Program-made: the position numbers and the translations under genes
Source: Micromonospora pisi
Lineage (GTDB): Bacteria; Actinomycetota; Actinomycetes; Mycobacteriales; Micromonosporaceae
Assembly: GCF_003633685.1 (NCBI RefSeq)
Contig: NZ_RBKT01000001.1
Location: 5,270,001 to 5,334,000 of the forward strand
DNA length: 64,000 bases
Reading direction: 5' to 3'
The notes under the pieces: model-generated
The model's input: the letters and a program-made list of their open reading frames with translations, nothing else
What the model was told of the DNA's origin: nothing
The model's database searches: none
In this document: piece by piece, positions 46,836 to 60,810 of the stretch
How the letters are laid out: every line of letters begins with the position of its first letter
How positions within the stretch are numbered: position 1 is the first letter of the stretch

Positions 46836-47897
46836 ATGTCCGAAGTGATCGGCTCCACCGAGCCCCGGCGTTATCCCGCGAAACCGAAGCCGGGGGACCG
46901 GGTCGCCGTACTCTCGCCCTCCGCCGGGCTGCCGGCCGTCTTCCCGCACGTGTACGAGCTGGGTCTGCGCCGACTCCGCGACCACTTCGGGCTGATCCCG
47001 GTCGAGTACCCGACGACCCGGGCCGCCGGTGCCCAGCCGGCCGAACGGGCGCGCGACCTGACCGCCGCGTTCGCCGACCCGTCGATCAAGGCGGTGCTCG
47101 CCACCGTCGGCGGGGACGACCTGATCACCGTGGTGCCGCACCTGGACCGGGAGGTGATCGCGGCCAATCCGAAGCCGTACTTCGGTTACTCGGACAACAC
47201 CAACGTGCTGTCGTACCTCTTCGAACTGGGGATGGTCAGCTATCACGGCGGCTCCGTGCTGGTGCACCTCGGCCGCCCCGGCAGCCTGCACCCGGCGACC
47301 GCCGCCTCGCTGCGGGCCGCGCTCTTCACCGACGACTGGTACGAACTGGCGCCGGCCAAGCGGTACAGCGACGAGCCGAGCGACTGGCGCGACCCGTCCA
47401 CCCTGGCGAGCGAGCCGGTGACGTTCCCGTCCGACGGCTGGCGCTGGCACGGCCCGCAGACCCTGGTCGAGGGGCCGGTCTGGGGCGGCAACCTGGAGAT
47501 CCTCGCCTGGCTGCTCCAAGCCGGCCGGGTGGGACCGAACGAGGCGTACGCCGGTCACGTGCTGCTGCTGGAGACCTCCGAGGAACTCCCGTCGGACGTC
47601 GAGGTCTTCCGGATCCTGCGCAACATGGGGGAGCGGGGACTGCTCGCCGGCTTCCCCGCCGTCCTGGTCGGCCGACCGAAGGCGTGGGACTTCGACCAGC
47701 CGAACACCGCCGAGCAGAAGCGGGCGCACACCGAGGCCCAGCGTGCCGCCGTGCTCAGGGTTCTCGCCGAGTACAACCCCGACGCGGTCGCCGTCTTCGG
47801 CCTCGACGTCGGGCACACCGACCCGCAGCTGATCGTCCCGTACGGCGGCCTCGCCCGGGTCGACTCGACCGCGCGCCGCATCACCGTCCGCTACTGA
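46836..47897 (+). CDS. S66-family serine peptidase (LD-carboxypeptidase / MccF-like)
   Basis: A 353-residue cytoplasmic serine peptidase. The N-domain starts PGDRVAVLSPSAG; ATVGGDDLITVV and PYFGYSDNTNVLSYL hold the nucleophilic serine motif (GYSD). The C-domain with GGNLEILAWLL and DVGHTDPQL supplies the Glu and His of the Ser-Glu-His triad. Family members either recycle muropeptides (LdcA) or cleave peptide-nucleotide antibiotics (MccF); the YSDNTN and GG-D-D context is nearer to the MccF branch, but which role applies cannot be settled from sequence. Single gene. Confidence 0.88.
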   Translation: MSEVIGSTEPRRYPAKPKPGDRVAVLSPSAGLPAVFPHVYELGLRRLRDHFGLIPVEYPTTRAAGAQPAERARDLTAAFADPSIKAVLATVGGDDLITVVPHLDREVIAANPKPYFGYSDNTNVLSYLFELGMVSYHGGSVLVHLGRPGSLHPATAASLRAALFTDDWYELAPAKRYSDEPSDWRDPSTLASEPVTFPSDGWRWHGPQTLVEGPVWGGNLEILAWLLQAGRVGPNEAYAGHVLLLETSEELPSDVEVFRILRNMGERGLLAGFPAVLVGRPKAWDFDQPNTAEQKRAHTEAQRAAVLRVLAEYNPDAVAVFGLDVGHTDPQLIVPYGGLARVDSTARRITVRY

Positions 47898-47925
47898 CCT
47901 TTTCCTCCGCGCGACCTGCCCCGCA

Positions 47926-47993
47926 CCCCGTTGATCATGAAGTTGGCGCGGAATCGGCCGATCAACTTTGCGCCAAGTTCATGATCAACGGGG
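47926..47993. repeat. Long inverted repeat after the S66 gene (GTTGATCATGAA type)
   Basis: 24-base arms (47926-47949 and 47970-47993; left arm begins CCCCGTTGATCATGAAG) with one mismatch and a 20-base loop. Unrelated in sequence to the AAGGAAGGGCCCC palindromes. It follows the S66 stop by about 30 bases and can act as terminator. Confidence 0.75.
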
Positions 47994-47996
47994 CTT

Positions 47997-48045
47997 GGGT
48001 GGGGTGGGATGGGGTGGGGTGGGCGGGTTTGGGATGGGGGGCGTT
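47997..48045 (+). other. G-run tract upstream of mfd
   Basis: Many runs of three to six G separated by one to three bases (for example GGGTGGGGTGGGATGGGG), enough for a G-quadruplex in the non-template strand, 90-140 bases before mfd. Confidence 0.5.
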
Positions 48046-48134
48046 GGCTGGTGGGCGGGATAAACTCGCCTAGGTAGACCCCCGTCCGGGAACGGATCGG
48101 GGGCGTTTCGCGTGTCGACGCAAAGGTAGTGATC

Positions 48135-51770
<3,636 letters not shown>

Positions 51771-51814
51771 CCCCGTACCTCCCGGGCCGGGTCGCACGTG
51801 AGAGAGTGTCGGCC

Positions 51815-52522
51815 ATGCAGCGTGCTCGCCGTCTGGCGCCGATCGCGGTGGTTGTCGCGGTCGGCATCATCGCCCTCACCGGTTGCCGTGCCCAGCCCGA
51901 TGTCGCCGCGTACCTCGGCGACCGGCAGATCACCGAGGACCGGATCACCGGGATCATCGACGAGGTCAAGAAGAACCCGGCCCAGCAGAGCGGCCAGGCG
52001 CCGGCCGAGGGCGGCGCCGCCCGGGTGCCGACCCGTGGCGAGGTGGTGAGCCTGCTCGTCTTCAACGACGCCTGCGAGCGTTTCACCACCGACAAGGCCC
52101 TGAAGCCGCAGCGCCCGGTGACCGCCGAGGAGGTCGGCCAGGGCCTCGGCTTCGCACCCAACACGGAGTACGCCCGGGAGCTCGCCGACTCGTACACCTG
52201 CCGGTCGGCCCTGCCCGCCGGCGAGCCGGTCAAGCCGACCGAGGAGCAGCTCGTCAAGCTGATCGCCGACGCGCGCGCCGCCGGCCTCGGCGAGAACGGC
52301 GAGACCGACGTGCAGCTGCGCCAGGCCCTCGACGGCGAGCAGTTCCAGGGCGCGCTGGGTCAGCGCAAGCTGCTGGAGGACGAGTTCGCCCGCTTCGACA
52401 TCACCGTCAACCCGCGCTACCGGCCGCTGGAGTTCCCGATTCTGGCCTTCCCGAACGAGGACCAGGCGGTCGGCGTGACGCTGGGCGAGCCGGGCACGGG
52501 TGCGGTAACCAACCGGAGCTGA
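51815..52522 (+). CDS. SurA-N-like secreted lipoprotein
   Basis: A 235-residue lipoprotein (LAPIAVVVAVGIIALTGC, lipidated Cys24). After the signal, DVAAYLGDRQITEDRITGIIDEV resembles the start of SurA/PrsA-type chaperone N-domains. No parvulin isomerase domain follows. It lies 44 bases after mfd and 13 bases before mazG, the usual place of this family in actinobacteria. Probable role in folding or quality control outside the membrane (inference). GTG 51806 is an alternative start. Confidence 0.8.
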   Translation: MQRARRLAPIAVVVAVGIIALTGCRAQPDVAAYLGDRQITEDRITGIIDEVKKNPAQQSGQAPAEGGAARVPTRGEVVSLLVFNDACERFTTDKALKPQRPVTAEEVGQGLGFAPNTEYARELADSYTCRSALPAGEPVKPTEEQLVKLIADARAAGLGENGETDVQLRQALDGEQFQGALGQRKLLEDEFARFDITVNPRYRPLEFPILAFPNEDQAVGVTLGEPGTGAVTNRS

Positions 52523-52535
52523 GCCGGCGACAACG

Positions 52536-53519
52536 ATGACCGCTCGAGTCGTACTGCTGGTCACCTCGCCCCGGCTGCCGGCCGGCCTGCTCACCGCGGC
52601 GGCCTGGGACGTGGTACGCCAGCACCCGGTGCTGACCGGTGCGGAGAGCGAGCTGGCCACGGCGGTTCGGGTGGCCGGTGGCAGCGTCACCCTCTCCGAC
52701 GCGCCGGTGCGCGACCTGCTCGCCGCCGCCGGGACCGACGGCACCGTGGTCTGGCTGGCCGGCCCGGCCGGCGACGACCAGATGGCCCGTGAACTGGGCA
52801 TGCGGCTGGCCCGCGAGCCCGGTCTCGCGGAACTGGAGCTGATGTACGGCTCCTGGGACCCGCCCGGCGCCCGGCTGCTCGACGCGGTGGCGGTGATGGA
52901 CCGGCTGGTGTCGCCCGGTGGTGACCCGTGGAAGCGGGCCCAGACACACGCCACCCTCGCGCAGTTCCTGCTGGAGGAGTGCTACGAGGCGTACGACGCG
53001 ATCTCCGCCGGTGACCTGGACGCGCTCCGCGAGGAGTTGGGCGACGTACTGCTCCAGGTCGTGCTGCACGCCCGGCTCGCCGAGGAACTGCCCGAAGGGG
53101 AGCGCTGGAACGTCGACGACGTGGCCGGCGGCCTGGTGGAGAAGATGATCCGCCGCAATCCGCACGTCTTCGCGGACACCGCCGTCGGTTCGATCGACGA
53201 GATCATCACCAACTGGGAGCAGATCAAGAAGGCGGAGAAGGCCCGCGACTCGGTGCTGGACGGAATCGCGCTCGCCCAGCCGGCCCTCTCGCTCGCCGCG
53301 AAGATCCTGCAACGGGCCGGTCGTGCCGGGCTCGACGTGCCGCCGCCGGTCCCGGCCACCATGGACGCCGAAGCCCGCCTCGGTGCCCTGTTGCTGGACG
53401 TGGTGGTCCAGGCCCGCGCCGACGGGCTCGACCCCGAGGCGGCACTACGTCGGGCCGCGCTCGCCTACGCCGACGCGGTACGCGCCGTCGAGACAACCGC
53501 CGGCTCCGGTTCGGACTGA
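52536..53519 (+). CDS. mazG: Nucleoside triphosphate pyrophosphohydrolase MazG
   Basis: A 327-residue enzyme that hydrolyses NTPs and dNTPs to monophosphates and pyrophosphate. The MazG domain (about residues 125-245) has the metal-binding EExxE (LEECYEAYDAI) and EELGD (REELGDVLLQVVLHA) plus KMIRRNPHVFAD. The first 120 residues are an actinobacterial N-domain. The last 55 bases overlap the 3' end of the convergent transporter gene. Confidence 0.92.
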   Translation: MTARVVLLVTSPRLPAGLLTAAAWDVVRQHPVLTGAESELATAVRVAGGSVTLSDAPVRDLLAAAGTDGTVVWLAGPAGDDQMARELGMRLAREPGLAELELMYGSWDPPGARLLDAVAVMDRLVSPGGDPWKRAQTHATLAQFLLEECYEAYDAISAGDLDALREELGDVLLQVVLHARLAEELPEGERWNVDDVAGGLVEKMIRRNPHVFADTAVGSIDEIITNWEQIKKAEKARDSVLDGIALAQPALSLAAKILQRAGRAGLDVPPPVPATMDAEARLGALLLDVVVQARADGLDPEAALRRAALAYADAVRAVETTAGSGSD

Positions 53520-54490
53520 TCCGCCGCCGGCTCCGGTCGTGCGGGCCGCTCGCCGTGCGGGCGGGCGCTCAGACCCAGGGTCAGGCCGAGCACGACCACC
53601 AGCACACCGAGGCTCGAACCGAGGGTGGGCGGACGCCCGGCCTGCACCGCGGCGGTAACCAGGGTGGCCACCGGCATCACCCCGACCAGGATGCCGGCCC
53701 GTTCCACCCCCAACCGGCGCAGCCCGGTGAACCAGGCCACGAAGGCGACCACCGTCATCAGCGCCGCGAGATAGGCGTAGGTCGCCGTCTCGACGCCGGT
53801 GGGCGCCCGCCACCGGGCCGGTTCGCCGCCCACGAGCGCCGCCACCAGCAGCAGCGGTACGGCGAGCGCGCAACTGTAGGCGGCTACCCGTACCGGCCCG
53901 AGGCGGGGCAGCACGGCGGCGGCCAGCAGGGAGAAGGCGATCTCCCCGGCCAGCGCCCCGAGCGAGGCGAGTACGCCGATCGCGTCCGCCCGGCCGGTCC
54001 CCTGCACCAGTGCCGTACCGGCGACGACGACGCCGGCCGCGCCGATCAGCCGTACGGTCGGTCGACCGCCGCGCAGCAGTGGCCCGAGCAGGGCGAGTCC
54101 GAGCGGTGCGGCGCCGATGAACGTGCCGACCAGGGCGGGTTCGGCGTGCGGCAGCGCGATCAGGATGAACGCGTTGAACGCGGCCAGGCCGATCGCCGCC
54201 AGCACGGTCAGGATGAGCCACTCACGCCGGGTCGGCCAGCCGCCCGTGGGTCCGGGCGCCCGGTCCGCCGGGCGCCGGGTCGGCGTGCCGGTCGACGGGG
54301 CGGACTCCAGGCCGAACCGGGGCCAGCGACGGGCGATGGCGAAGAGTACGACGGCGGCCAGCGCGTACCGGGCGGCCTGGCCGGTCAACGCCGGGTAGTC
54401 GAGGATCAGCTGGCTGATCGAGACGGAGCTGCCGACGATCACCATGCCGGTGACGCAGAGCAGGACCGCCCCGACGTTCGAAATCTTCAC
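53465..54490 (-). CDS. EamA/DMT-family transporter
   Basis: A 341-residue integral membrane protein with ten helices in two EamA repeats (first from VGAVLLCVTGMVIVGSS; second from GVLASLGALAGEIAFSLLAAAVL). A polar insert of about 30 residues lies after the second helix. Such exporters release amino acids or metabolites. Divergent from the MocR-type regulator at 54558 with 67 bases between, so probably regulated by it. A TAGCCT hexamer lies 13 bases before the ATG at 54490. The 3' end overlaps mazG. Confidence 0.88.
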   Translation of the reverse strand: MKISNVGAVLLCVTGMVIVGSSVSISQLILDYPALTGQAARYALAAVVLFAIARRWPRFGLESAPSTGTPTRRPADRAPGPTGGWPTRREWLILTVLAAIGLAAFNAFILIALPHAEPALVGTFIGAAPLGLALLGPLLRGGRPTVRLIGAAGVVVAGTALVQGTGRADAIGVLASLGALAGEIAFSLLAAAVLPRLGPVRVAAYSCALAVPLLLVAALVGGEPARWRAPTGVETATYAYLAALMTVVAFVAWFTGLRRLGVERAGILVGVMPVATLVTAAVQAGRPPTLGSSLGVLVVVLGLTLGLSARPHGERPARPEPAADQSEPEPAVVSTARTASA

Positions 54491-54501
54491 GGGTCCGAGG
54501 C

Positions 54502-54556
54502 TACGGTTCGGGTGGTCCTCGGTTCAGGGCCAATGGCGCGACGATCGGGAGGACCA
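54502..54556. promoter_or_regulatory. Divergent promoter and inverted repeat between DMT transporter and MocR regulator
   Basis: TACGGT (54502-54507) may be the -10 of the regulator gene, while TAGCCT on the other strand serves the transporter. TGGTCCTC (54513-54520) and GAGGACCA (54549-54556) form an inverted repeat with a 28-base gap, spanning the predicted start of transcription and the ribosome site GGGAGG. Confidence 0.5.
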
Positions 54557-54557
54557 A

Positions 54558-56045
54558 TTGACCGCCCTGGAAACGCTCGTCGAGCTGGACCGTGGTCGGC
54601 CCGGCCTCGCCGACCAGCTCACGGTCGCGCTCCGGGAGGCGATCGTGCAGGGGCGCCTGGTACCCGGCACCCGGTTGCCGTCCAGCCGGAATCTCGCCGC
54701 CGACCTGCGACTCTCCCGTGGCGTGGTGGTCGAGGCGTACGAGCAGCTTGTTGCCGAGGGGCGCCTGGTGGCCCGGCCGGGGTCGGGAACCGTGGTCGCC
54801 CCGACCAGCGCCCCCACCGGCGGGAGCGCCGGCCCGGCGGCCGACGGGGGACCGACCGAGTGGGCGTCCGGGCACGGCTGGACCGGTGTGCGCACCACGG
54901 TCGCGCCCAGCGGACTGCGGTCCGGGGTGCCGGACCTGGCGATGTTTCCCCGCGCGTTGTGGCGGCGGGCGTACGAGCGGGCGCTGCACCAGGCCCGCGA
55001 CGCCGACCTCGACTACGGCGACCCGGCCGGCGCACCCCGGCTCCGTCGCGAACTCGCCGGCTACCTCGGCCGGGTCCGGGCCGCTCGGGTCGACCCGACC
55101 GATCTCGTGGTGACCACCGGGGCAGCCCAGGCGGTCTCGCTGATCGCCGCCGCGCTCCGGGCCCGTGCGGCGACCGAGATCGGGATCGAGGAGCCGGGCA
55201 GCGCCGGCATCCGGGAGCATCTCCTGGCGCAGGGACTACGTCTGGTGCCGGTGCCGGTCGACGCCGAGGGGCTGGACGTCGCGGCGCTCGGCCGTACCCG
55301 GCTGCCGGCGGTGCTGACCACCCCGGCACACCAGTACCCGACCGGGGTCGTCCTCGCCCCGCGCCGCCGGGCCGCCCTGCTCGACTGGGCGCGCCGTACC
55401 GGTGGCCTCGTCGTCGAGGACGACTACGACGCCGAGTTCCGCTACGACCGTGACCCGGTCGGCTGCCTCCAGGGCCTCGCCCCGGACCTGGTGGCACACA
55501 TCGGGTCGGCCAGCAAGGCACTCGCCCCGGCGATGCGACTCGGCTGGCTCGCCGTACCGCCGTCCTGGCGGGCGGAGGTGGCCGCGGCCAAGTCGGCGGC
55601 CGACATCGGCGGACCGGTGCTGGAACAGCTCGCCTTCGCCGAACTGCTGGCCAGCGGCGGTTACGACCGACACCTGCGTCGCTCCCGCCAGGCGCACCGC
55701 ACGCGCCGGGACGCACTCACCGCCGCGCTGCGGCGGTACCTGCCGACCGCCAGGATCTCCGGCGTCGCCGCCGGGCTGCACCTGGTGGTGGAACTGCCCG
55801 ACGGGGTGGACGACGAGCGGTTGGGTCGGGCGGCTCAACGGGTCGGGCTGGCGCCGGTGCCGCTCTCCCGACTCCGGCTGACCCGGCACGGTCCGCCCGG
55901 TCTCGTGCTCGGTTACGCCGCGAACACCCCCGCCGAACTGACCCGGGCGGTGCGGGTCCTGGCCAGCCTGATCGCCCCTCCGCCCGAGCCGGTCCCCACG
56001 CCCGAGTCGGTGCCCTCGCCGTCCGGGCCCGACCGGAGTCGCTAG
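54558..56045 (+). CDS. MocR/PdxR-family transcriptional regulator (GntR HTH plus aminotransferase domain)
   Basis: A 495-residue protein. A GntR-type winged helix (GLADQLTVALREAIVQGRL; LPSSRNLAADLRLSRGVV) is joined to a fold-type I aminotransferase domain. PLP-binding features: TTGAAQAVSLIA, VEDDYDAEFRYDR, and the Schiff-base lysine in GSASKALAPAMRLGW. It senses PLP or an amino compound. The TTG at 54558 is chosen because GGGAGG (54547-54552) lies 5 bases ahead; the frame opens at 54444. Likely controls the divergent DMT transporter and itself. Confidence 0.9.
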   Translation: MTALETLVELDRGRPGLADQLTVALREAIVQGRLVPGTRLPSSRNLAADLRLSRGVVVEAYEQLVAEGRLVARPGSGTVVAPTSAPTGGSAGPAADGGPTEWASGHGWTGVRTTVAPSGLRSGVPDLAMFPRALWRRAYERALHQARDADLDYGDPAGAPRLRRELAGYLGRVRAARVDPTDLVVTTGAAQAVSLIAAALRARAATEIGIEEPGSAGIREHLLAQGLRLVPVPVDAEGLDVAALGRTRLPAVLTTPAHQYPTGVVLAPRRRAALLDWARRTGGLVVEDDYDAEFRYDRDPVGCLQGLAPDLVAHIGSASKALAPAMRLGWLAVPPSWRAEVAAAKSAADIGGPVLEQLAFAELLASGGYDRHLRRSRQAHRTRRDALTAALRRYLPTARISGVAAGLHLVVELPDGVDDERLGRAAQRVGLAPVPLSRLRLTRHGPPGLVLGYAANTPAELTRAVRVLASLIAPPPEPVPTPESVPSPSGPDRSR

Positions 56046-56048
56046 ATT
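56043..56048 (+). promoter_or_regulatory. Putative -10 hexamer of the DUF885 gene overlapping the previous stop
   Basis: TAGATT ends 6 bases before the ATG at 56055, and its TAG is also the stop codon of the MocR gene. Confidence 0.5.
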
Positions 56049-56054
56049 CCTTCC

Positions 56055-57674
56055 ATGTCGTCTTTCGTCCCCATCGCCGAACGGATCGTCGACGCGCTGC
56101 TGGAAAGCAGCCCCGAGTTGGCCTCCTCGGCCGGCGACCACCGCGTCGACGATCGGCTGCCGGATCTCTCCGACGCCGGGGTCAAGGCGCAGGTGGCGAT
56201 GCTGCGGGACGCCGCCGGTGCCCTCTCCCAGGTGGACGAAGGCGTGCTCGACCCGGCCGAGCAGGTGGACCACGACCTGCTCCGAGCCCTGGTCGAGCGG
56301 GAACTCTTCGAGCTCTCCGAACTGCGCACGCACGAGTGGAACCCGTTGCGGCACAACCCGGGGCCGCTGCTGCACGCACTGATCGCCCGCCCGTACGCAC
56401 CGGCGGAGGTGCGGCTCACCAGCCTCGTCGGCCGGCTCGCCGACGTACCGGACGCACTCGCCACCGCGCGTGCCCTGCTCGGCGACATGCCGCGGATCCA
56501 CGCCGAGACGGCGATCGGGCAGTTCGGCGGCACTGCCGCGCTGGTCCGCGCCGAACTGCCGGCGCTGCTCGCCGAGGCGCCCGGTCTGCGGGACCGGGTC
56601 GAACCGGTGGCCCGGAACGCCGCCCGCGCCCTCGACGAGTTCACCGAGTGGCTCCGCGCCGGGCTGCGCGACGACTCCGGGCCGGGACGGGACCCCCGGC
56701 TCGGACGCCGACGCTTCGAGGCGCGGCTCTGGCACACCCTGGACACCGAGCTCTCCGCCGGGCAGGTCTTCGCCCGCGCGCAGGCGAACCTGGAACGGGT
56801 CACCGACGAGATCCGGGCAGCCGCCGCCGAGCTGGTCGGCGGCCCGGCGAACGACGAGACCGTACGGCAGGCGCTCGGCCGGCTCGGCGGCGAGCACCCG
56901 GACAACCACACCATCGTGGAGCTGGCCCGCACCACGCTCACCGAGTCGACCGACTTCGTCCGCGCGCACGACCTGGTCAGCCTGGTCGACGACCCGTGCG
57001 TGATCCAGGAGATGCCGGAGTTCGCCCGTGGGGTGGCGGTCGCCTACTGCGACCCGCCCGGCCCGCTGGAGACCGCGGACGTGCCGACGTTCTACTGCAT
57101 CGCGCCGACCCCGGCGGACTGGTCAGCCCAGCGGGTCGAATCGTTCTACCGCGAGTACAACGACCACATGATCCGCAACCTGACCGTGCACGAGGCGATG
57201 CCGGGCCACTTCCTGCAACTGGCCCACGCCCGCCGCTACCGGGGCAGCACCCGGGTCCGGGCGCTCGACTACTCCGGCCCGTTTGTCGAGGGGTGGGCGG
57301 TCTACGCCGAGGAGCTGATGGCGGACGCCGGCTTCGGCGGCCTGCCGATCCGGTTGCAGCAGCTCAAGATGCAGCTTCGGATGACCATCAACGCGCTGCT
57401 CGACCAGTTGGTGCACTGCGACGAGCTGCCCGAGTCCGAGGGCATGGCGCTGATGACCGGCCGGGGTTTCCAGGAGGAGGGCGAGGCGGCGGGGAAGTGG
57501 CGCCGGGCGCTGCTCACCTCGACCCAGCTCTCCACCTACTTCGTCGGCTACACGGAGGTCGCGGAGATCGCCGCCGCCCGTCCGTCGGGTCGGTCACCGA
57601 GGCAGTGGCACGACGCCATGCTCGCCCACGGCTCCCCGCCGCCGCGCCACCTCCGTACGCTGCTCGGCGTCTAG
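56055..57674 (+). CDS. DUF885 family putative metallo-carboxypeptidase
   Basis: A 539-residue cytoplasmic protein of the DUF885 family, mostly helical. The conserved motif VHEAMPGHFLQLAHA (about residues 375-389) matches the HExxxH zinc-binding pattern of this family; RALDYSGPFVEGWAVYAEELM supplies the downstream Glu; the C-terminus has VGYTEVAE. Members are thought to be M32-like peptidases, but substrates are largely unknown. Its stop codon interlocks with that of NudC (bases CTAG). Confidence 0.85.
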   Translation: MSSFVPIAERIVDALLESSPELASSAGDHRVDDRLPDLSDAGVKAQVAMLRDAAGALSQVDEGVLDPAEQVDHDLLRALVERELFELSELRTHEWNPLRHNPGPLLHALIARPYAPAEVRLTSLVGRLADVPDALATARALLGDMPRIHAETAIGQFGGTAALVRAELPALLAEAPGLRDRVEPVARNAARALDEFTEWLRAGLRDDSGPGRDPRLGRRRFEARLWHTLDTELSAGQVFARAQANLERVTDEIRAAAAELVGGPANDETVRQALGRLGGEHPDNHTIVELARTTLTESTDFVRAHDLVSLVDDPCVIQEMPEFARGVAVAYCDPPGPLETADVPTFYCIAPTPADWSAQRVESFYREYNDHMIRNLTVHEAMPGHFLQLAHARRYRGSTRVRALDYSGPFVEGWAVYAEELMADAGFGGLPIRLQQLKMQLRMTINALLDQLVHCDELPESEGMALMTGRGFQEEGEAAGKWRRALLTSTQLSTYFVGYTEVAEIAAARPSGRSPRQWHDAMLAHGSPPPRHLRTLLGV

Positions 57675-58552
57675 GTCGTGGCCGGCGCCCGGACCGACTC
57701 GACCAGCCACCGGGAGATCGAGTACGTCGGCGGCAGCGCCTTCGGCAGCGCGTCGAGCGGGAACCAGCGGGCCTGGGTCAGCTCCCGACCGTCGACCACC
57801 GGCTCGGCCGCCGGATCCGGGCAGTACGCGGTGAACCCGGCGAGCACCACGCCGGGGCCGGACATCGCCCAGGGCTGGCTGCCGAAGTAGGTCAGCCGGT
57901 CGACCCGGAGCCCCACCTCCTCGGCGACCTCCCGGTGCACCGCCTGTTCCAGCGTCTCGCCCGCCTCGACGAAGCCGGCGACCAGTGCCCACACCTCGGT
58001 CGGCCCGTACGAGTGGCGCACCAGCAGGAGCTGCTCGGCCGCACCGGGCGGACCGGGGCGGCGGATCGCCACCAGCACCGCCGGGGAGAGCTGCATCGGC
58101 ACGTAGAGCTGGCAGTCGGGGCAGCGCCGGGCGTGCTCGCCGGGCACGTCGGCCAGCTCCGCCGTGCAGGCCCCGCAGTAGCGGTGGCTGCGCCGCCAGG
58201 TCACCACCTGTAGTGCCCGTCCGGCGAGGGCGGCGAGCGGCTCGGGGAGCCCGGCGGCCAATTCCCGCCAGCCGAGCCAGTTGCCGAGTGTGGCGTCGGC
58301 CTTCTCCCGCGCCGCCGCCCAGACCGGCACCCCGTCGAGGGTGCCGAGCGGAACCAGCCCTGGTCGGTCGGACCGGCCGGGTGGCCCTGGCTCGGCGGGC
58401 AGGTCGGCGACCCGGGGAAGTTCGCCGTCGGGTCGGACCAGCAGCTTGCCGTCGGCCACCACCAGACAGTGGTCGGTAGGTTCCGCCGGTACGTCGGCCG
58501 CCGCGCCGGGAAGGAAGACCGGGTGGATCGTCGGCGGCAGGTCGAGGTTCAC
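57671..58552 (-). CDS. nudC: NAD+ diphosphatase / NADH pyrophosphatase (Nudix)
   Basis: A 293-residue Nudix hydrolase that splits NAD(H) and may remove NAD caps from RNA. The zinc ribbon CGAC...CPDC (about residues 132-155), Nudix box GFVEAGETLEQAVHREVAEEVG and the NudC-specific SQPW array are present. The GTG at 58552 (NLDLPPTIHPVFLPG) is the best start, though no ribosome site is visible; the frame continues upstream through repetitive Arg/Pro codons that are not protein-like. Confidence 0.9.
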   Translation of the reverse strand: MNLDLPPTIHPVFLPGAAADVPAEPTDHCLVVADGKLLVRPDGELPRVADLPAEPGPPGRSDRPGLVPLGTLDGVPVWAAAREKADATLGNWLGWRELAAGLPEPLAALAGRALQVVTWRRSHRYCGACTAELADVPGEHARRCPDCQLYVPMQLSPAVLVAIRRPGPPGAAEQLLLVRHSYGPTEVWALVAGFVEAGETLEQAVHREVAEEVGLRVDRLTYFGSQPWAMSGPGVVLAGFTAYCPDPAAEPVVDGRELTQARWFPLDALPKALPPTYSISRWLVESVRAPATT

Positions 58553-58714
58553 TGTGCGTACCGCCGCCGGTGGCGGCGCACCCCGGTCCGGGGTTGGCCG
58601 GTGGCGGCGGATCGGGCGGTGGCGGTGGGCCGGTCGGCGCCGGCTGGTTGGTCGGCGAACATGTCTGCCAGCCTTGTCGATCAGGGCAACCCCCGCAAAC
58701 CCCGGTGCGGATGA

Positions 58715-60157
<1,443 letters not shown>

Positions 60158-60195
60158 CATCGCGTGAGTGGCCTCGGGGGAGGGGTGCGTCAACG

Positions 60196-60810
60196 GTGAC
60201 GACTCGTCGCATACCCAGCGGTCAGCGGCCCGCCCGCCGGCCGGGTCAGCCCGGCCGGGTCGCCAGTCGGGTCACCGGCCGCGACCCCGGGGCACGCTCC
60301 GAGCGGGGCACCACTGCCCGCTACTCCAGGGGCGCGGACGCCCCACGATCGGCCACCCGTCCGGCGGCGGCGCGACGCGCCGCCGCCGGCGGCGGCACCA
60401 CCCGTACCTCCGCCCCGCAGCCCCGGCGCTTCACCGGCCGGGCGACCGCGCTCTTCGCGGTCTTCGTCGCGCTGGCCCTCGCCTACACCTACCCGGTCCG
60501 GGTCTACCTGGGCCAGCAGGCGGACATCGCCCAGCTGGAGGCGGCGCAGGCGGCGCAGCGGGAGCACATCGGCGACCTGTCGGACGAGGCGGCGCTCTGG
60601 AAGGACCCGGCGTACGTCTCGATCCAGGTCCGGGAGCGGTTCTACATGGTCCGGCCGGGCGACAAGCTGGTGGTGGTGCTCAACGACCCGGAGGGCGCCG
60701 CCCGGGACGCCGGGGCCGCGCCGGCCACCGCGCCGAAACCGGCGGAACCCTGGTACGACATGCTCTGGTCCAGCGTTCGGGCCGCCAACGAGGAAGGGCC
60801 AGCTTCTTGA
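60196..60810 (+). CDS. Septum formation initiator (DivIC/FtsB-like)
   Basis: A 204-residue bitopic division protein. The first 85 residues are a basic, Arg/Ala/Pro-rich cytoplasmic tail. A single helix (ATALFAVFVALALAYTYPV) is followed by an extracytoplasmic coiled coil (GQQADIAQLEAAQAAQREHI) and the conserved RERFYMVRPGDKLVVVL. The GTG at 60196 has GGGAGGGG upstream, at a long spacing. Conserved position after enolase. It overlaps the DUF501 start (TTGA). Confidence 0.9.
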   Translation: MTTRRIPSGQRPARRPGQPGRVASRVTGRDPGARSERGTTARYSRGADAPRSATRPAAARRAAAGGGTTRTSAPQPRRFTGRATALFAVFVALALAYTYPVRVYLGQQADIAQLEAAQAAQREHIGDLSDEAALWKDPAYVSIQVRERFYMVRPGDKLVVVLNDPEGAARDAGAAPATAPKPAEPWYDMLWSSVRAANEEGPAS

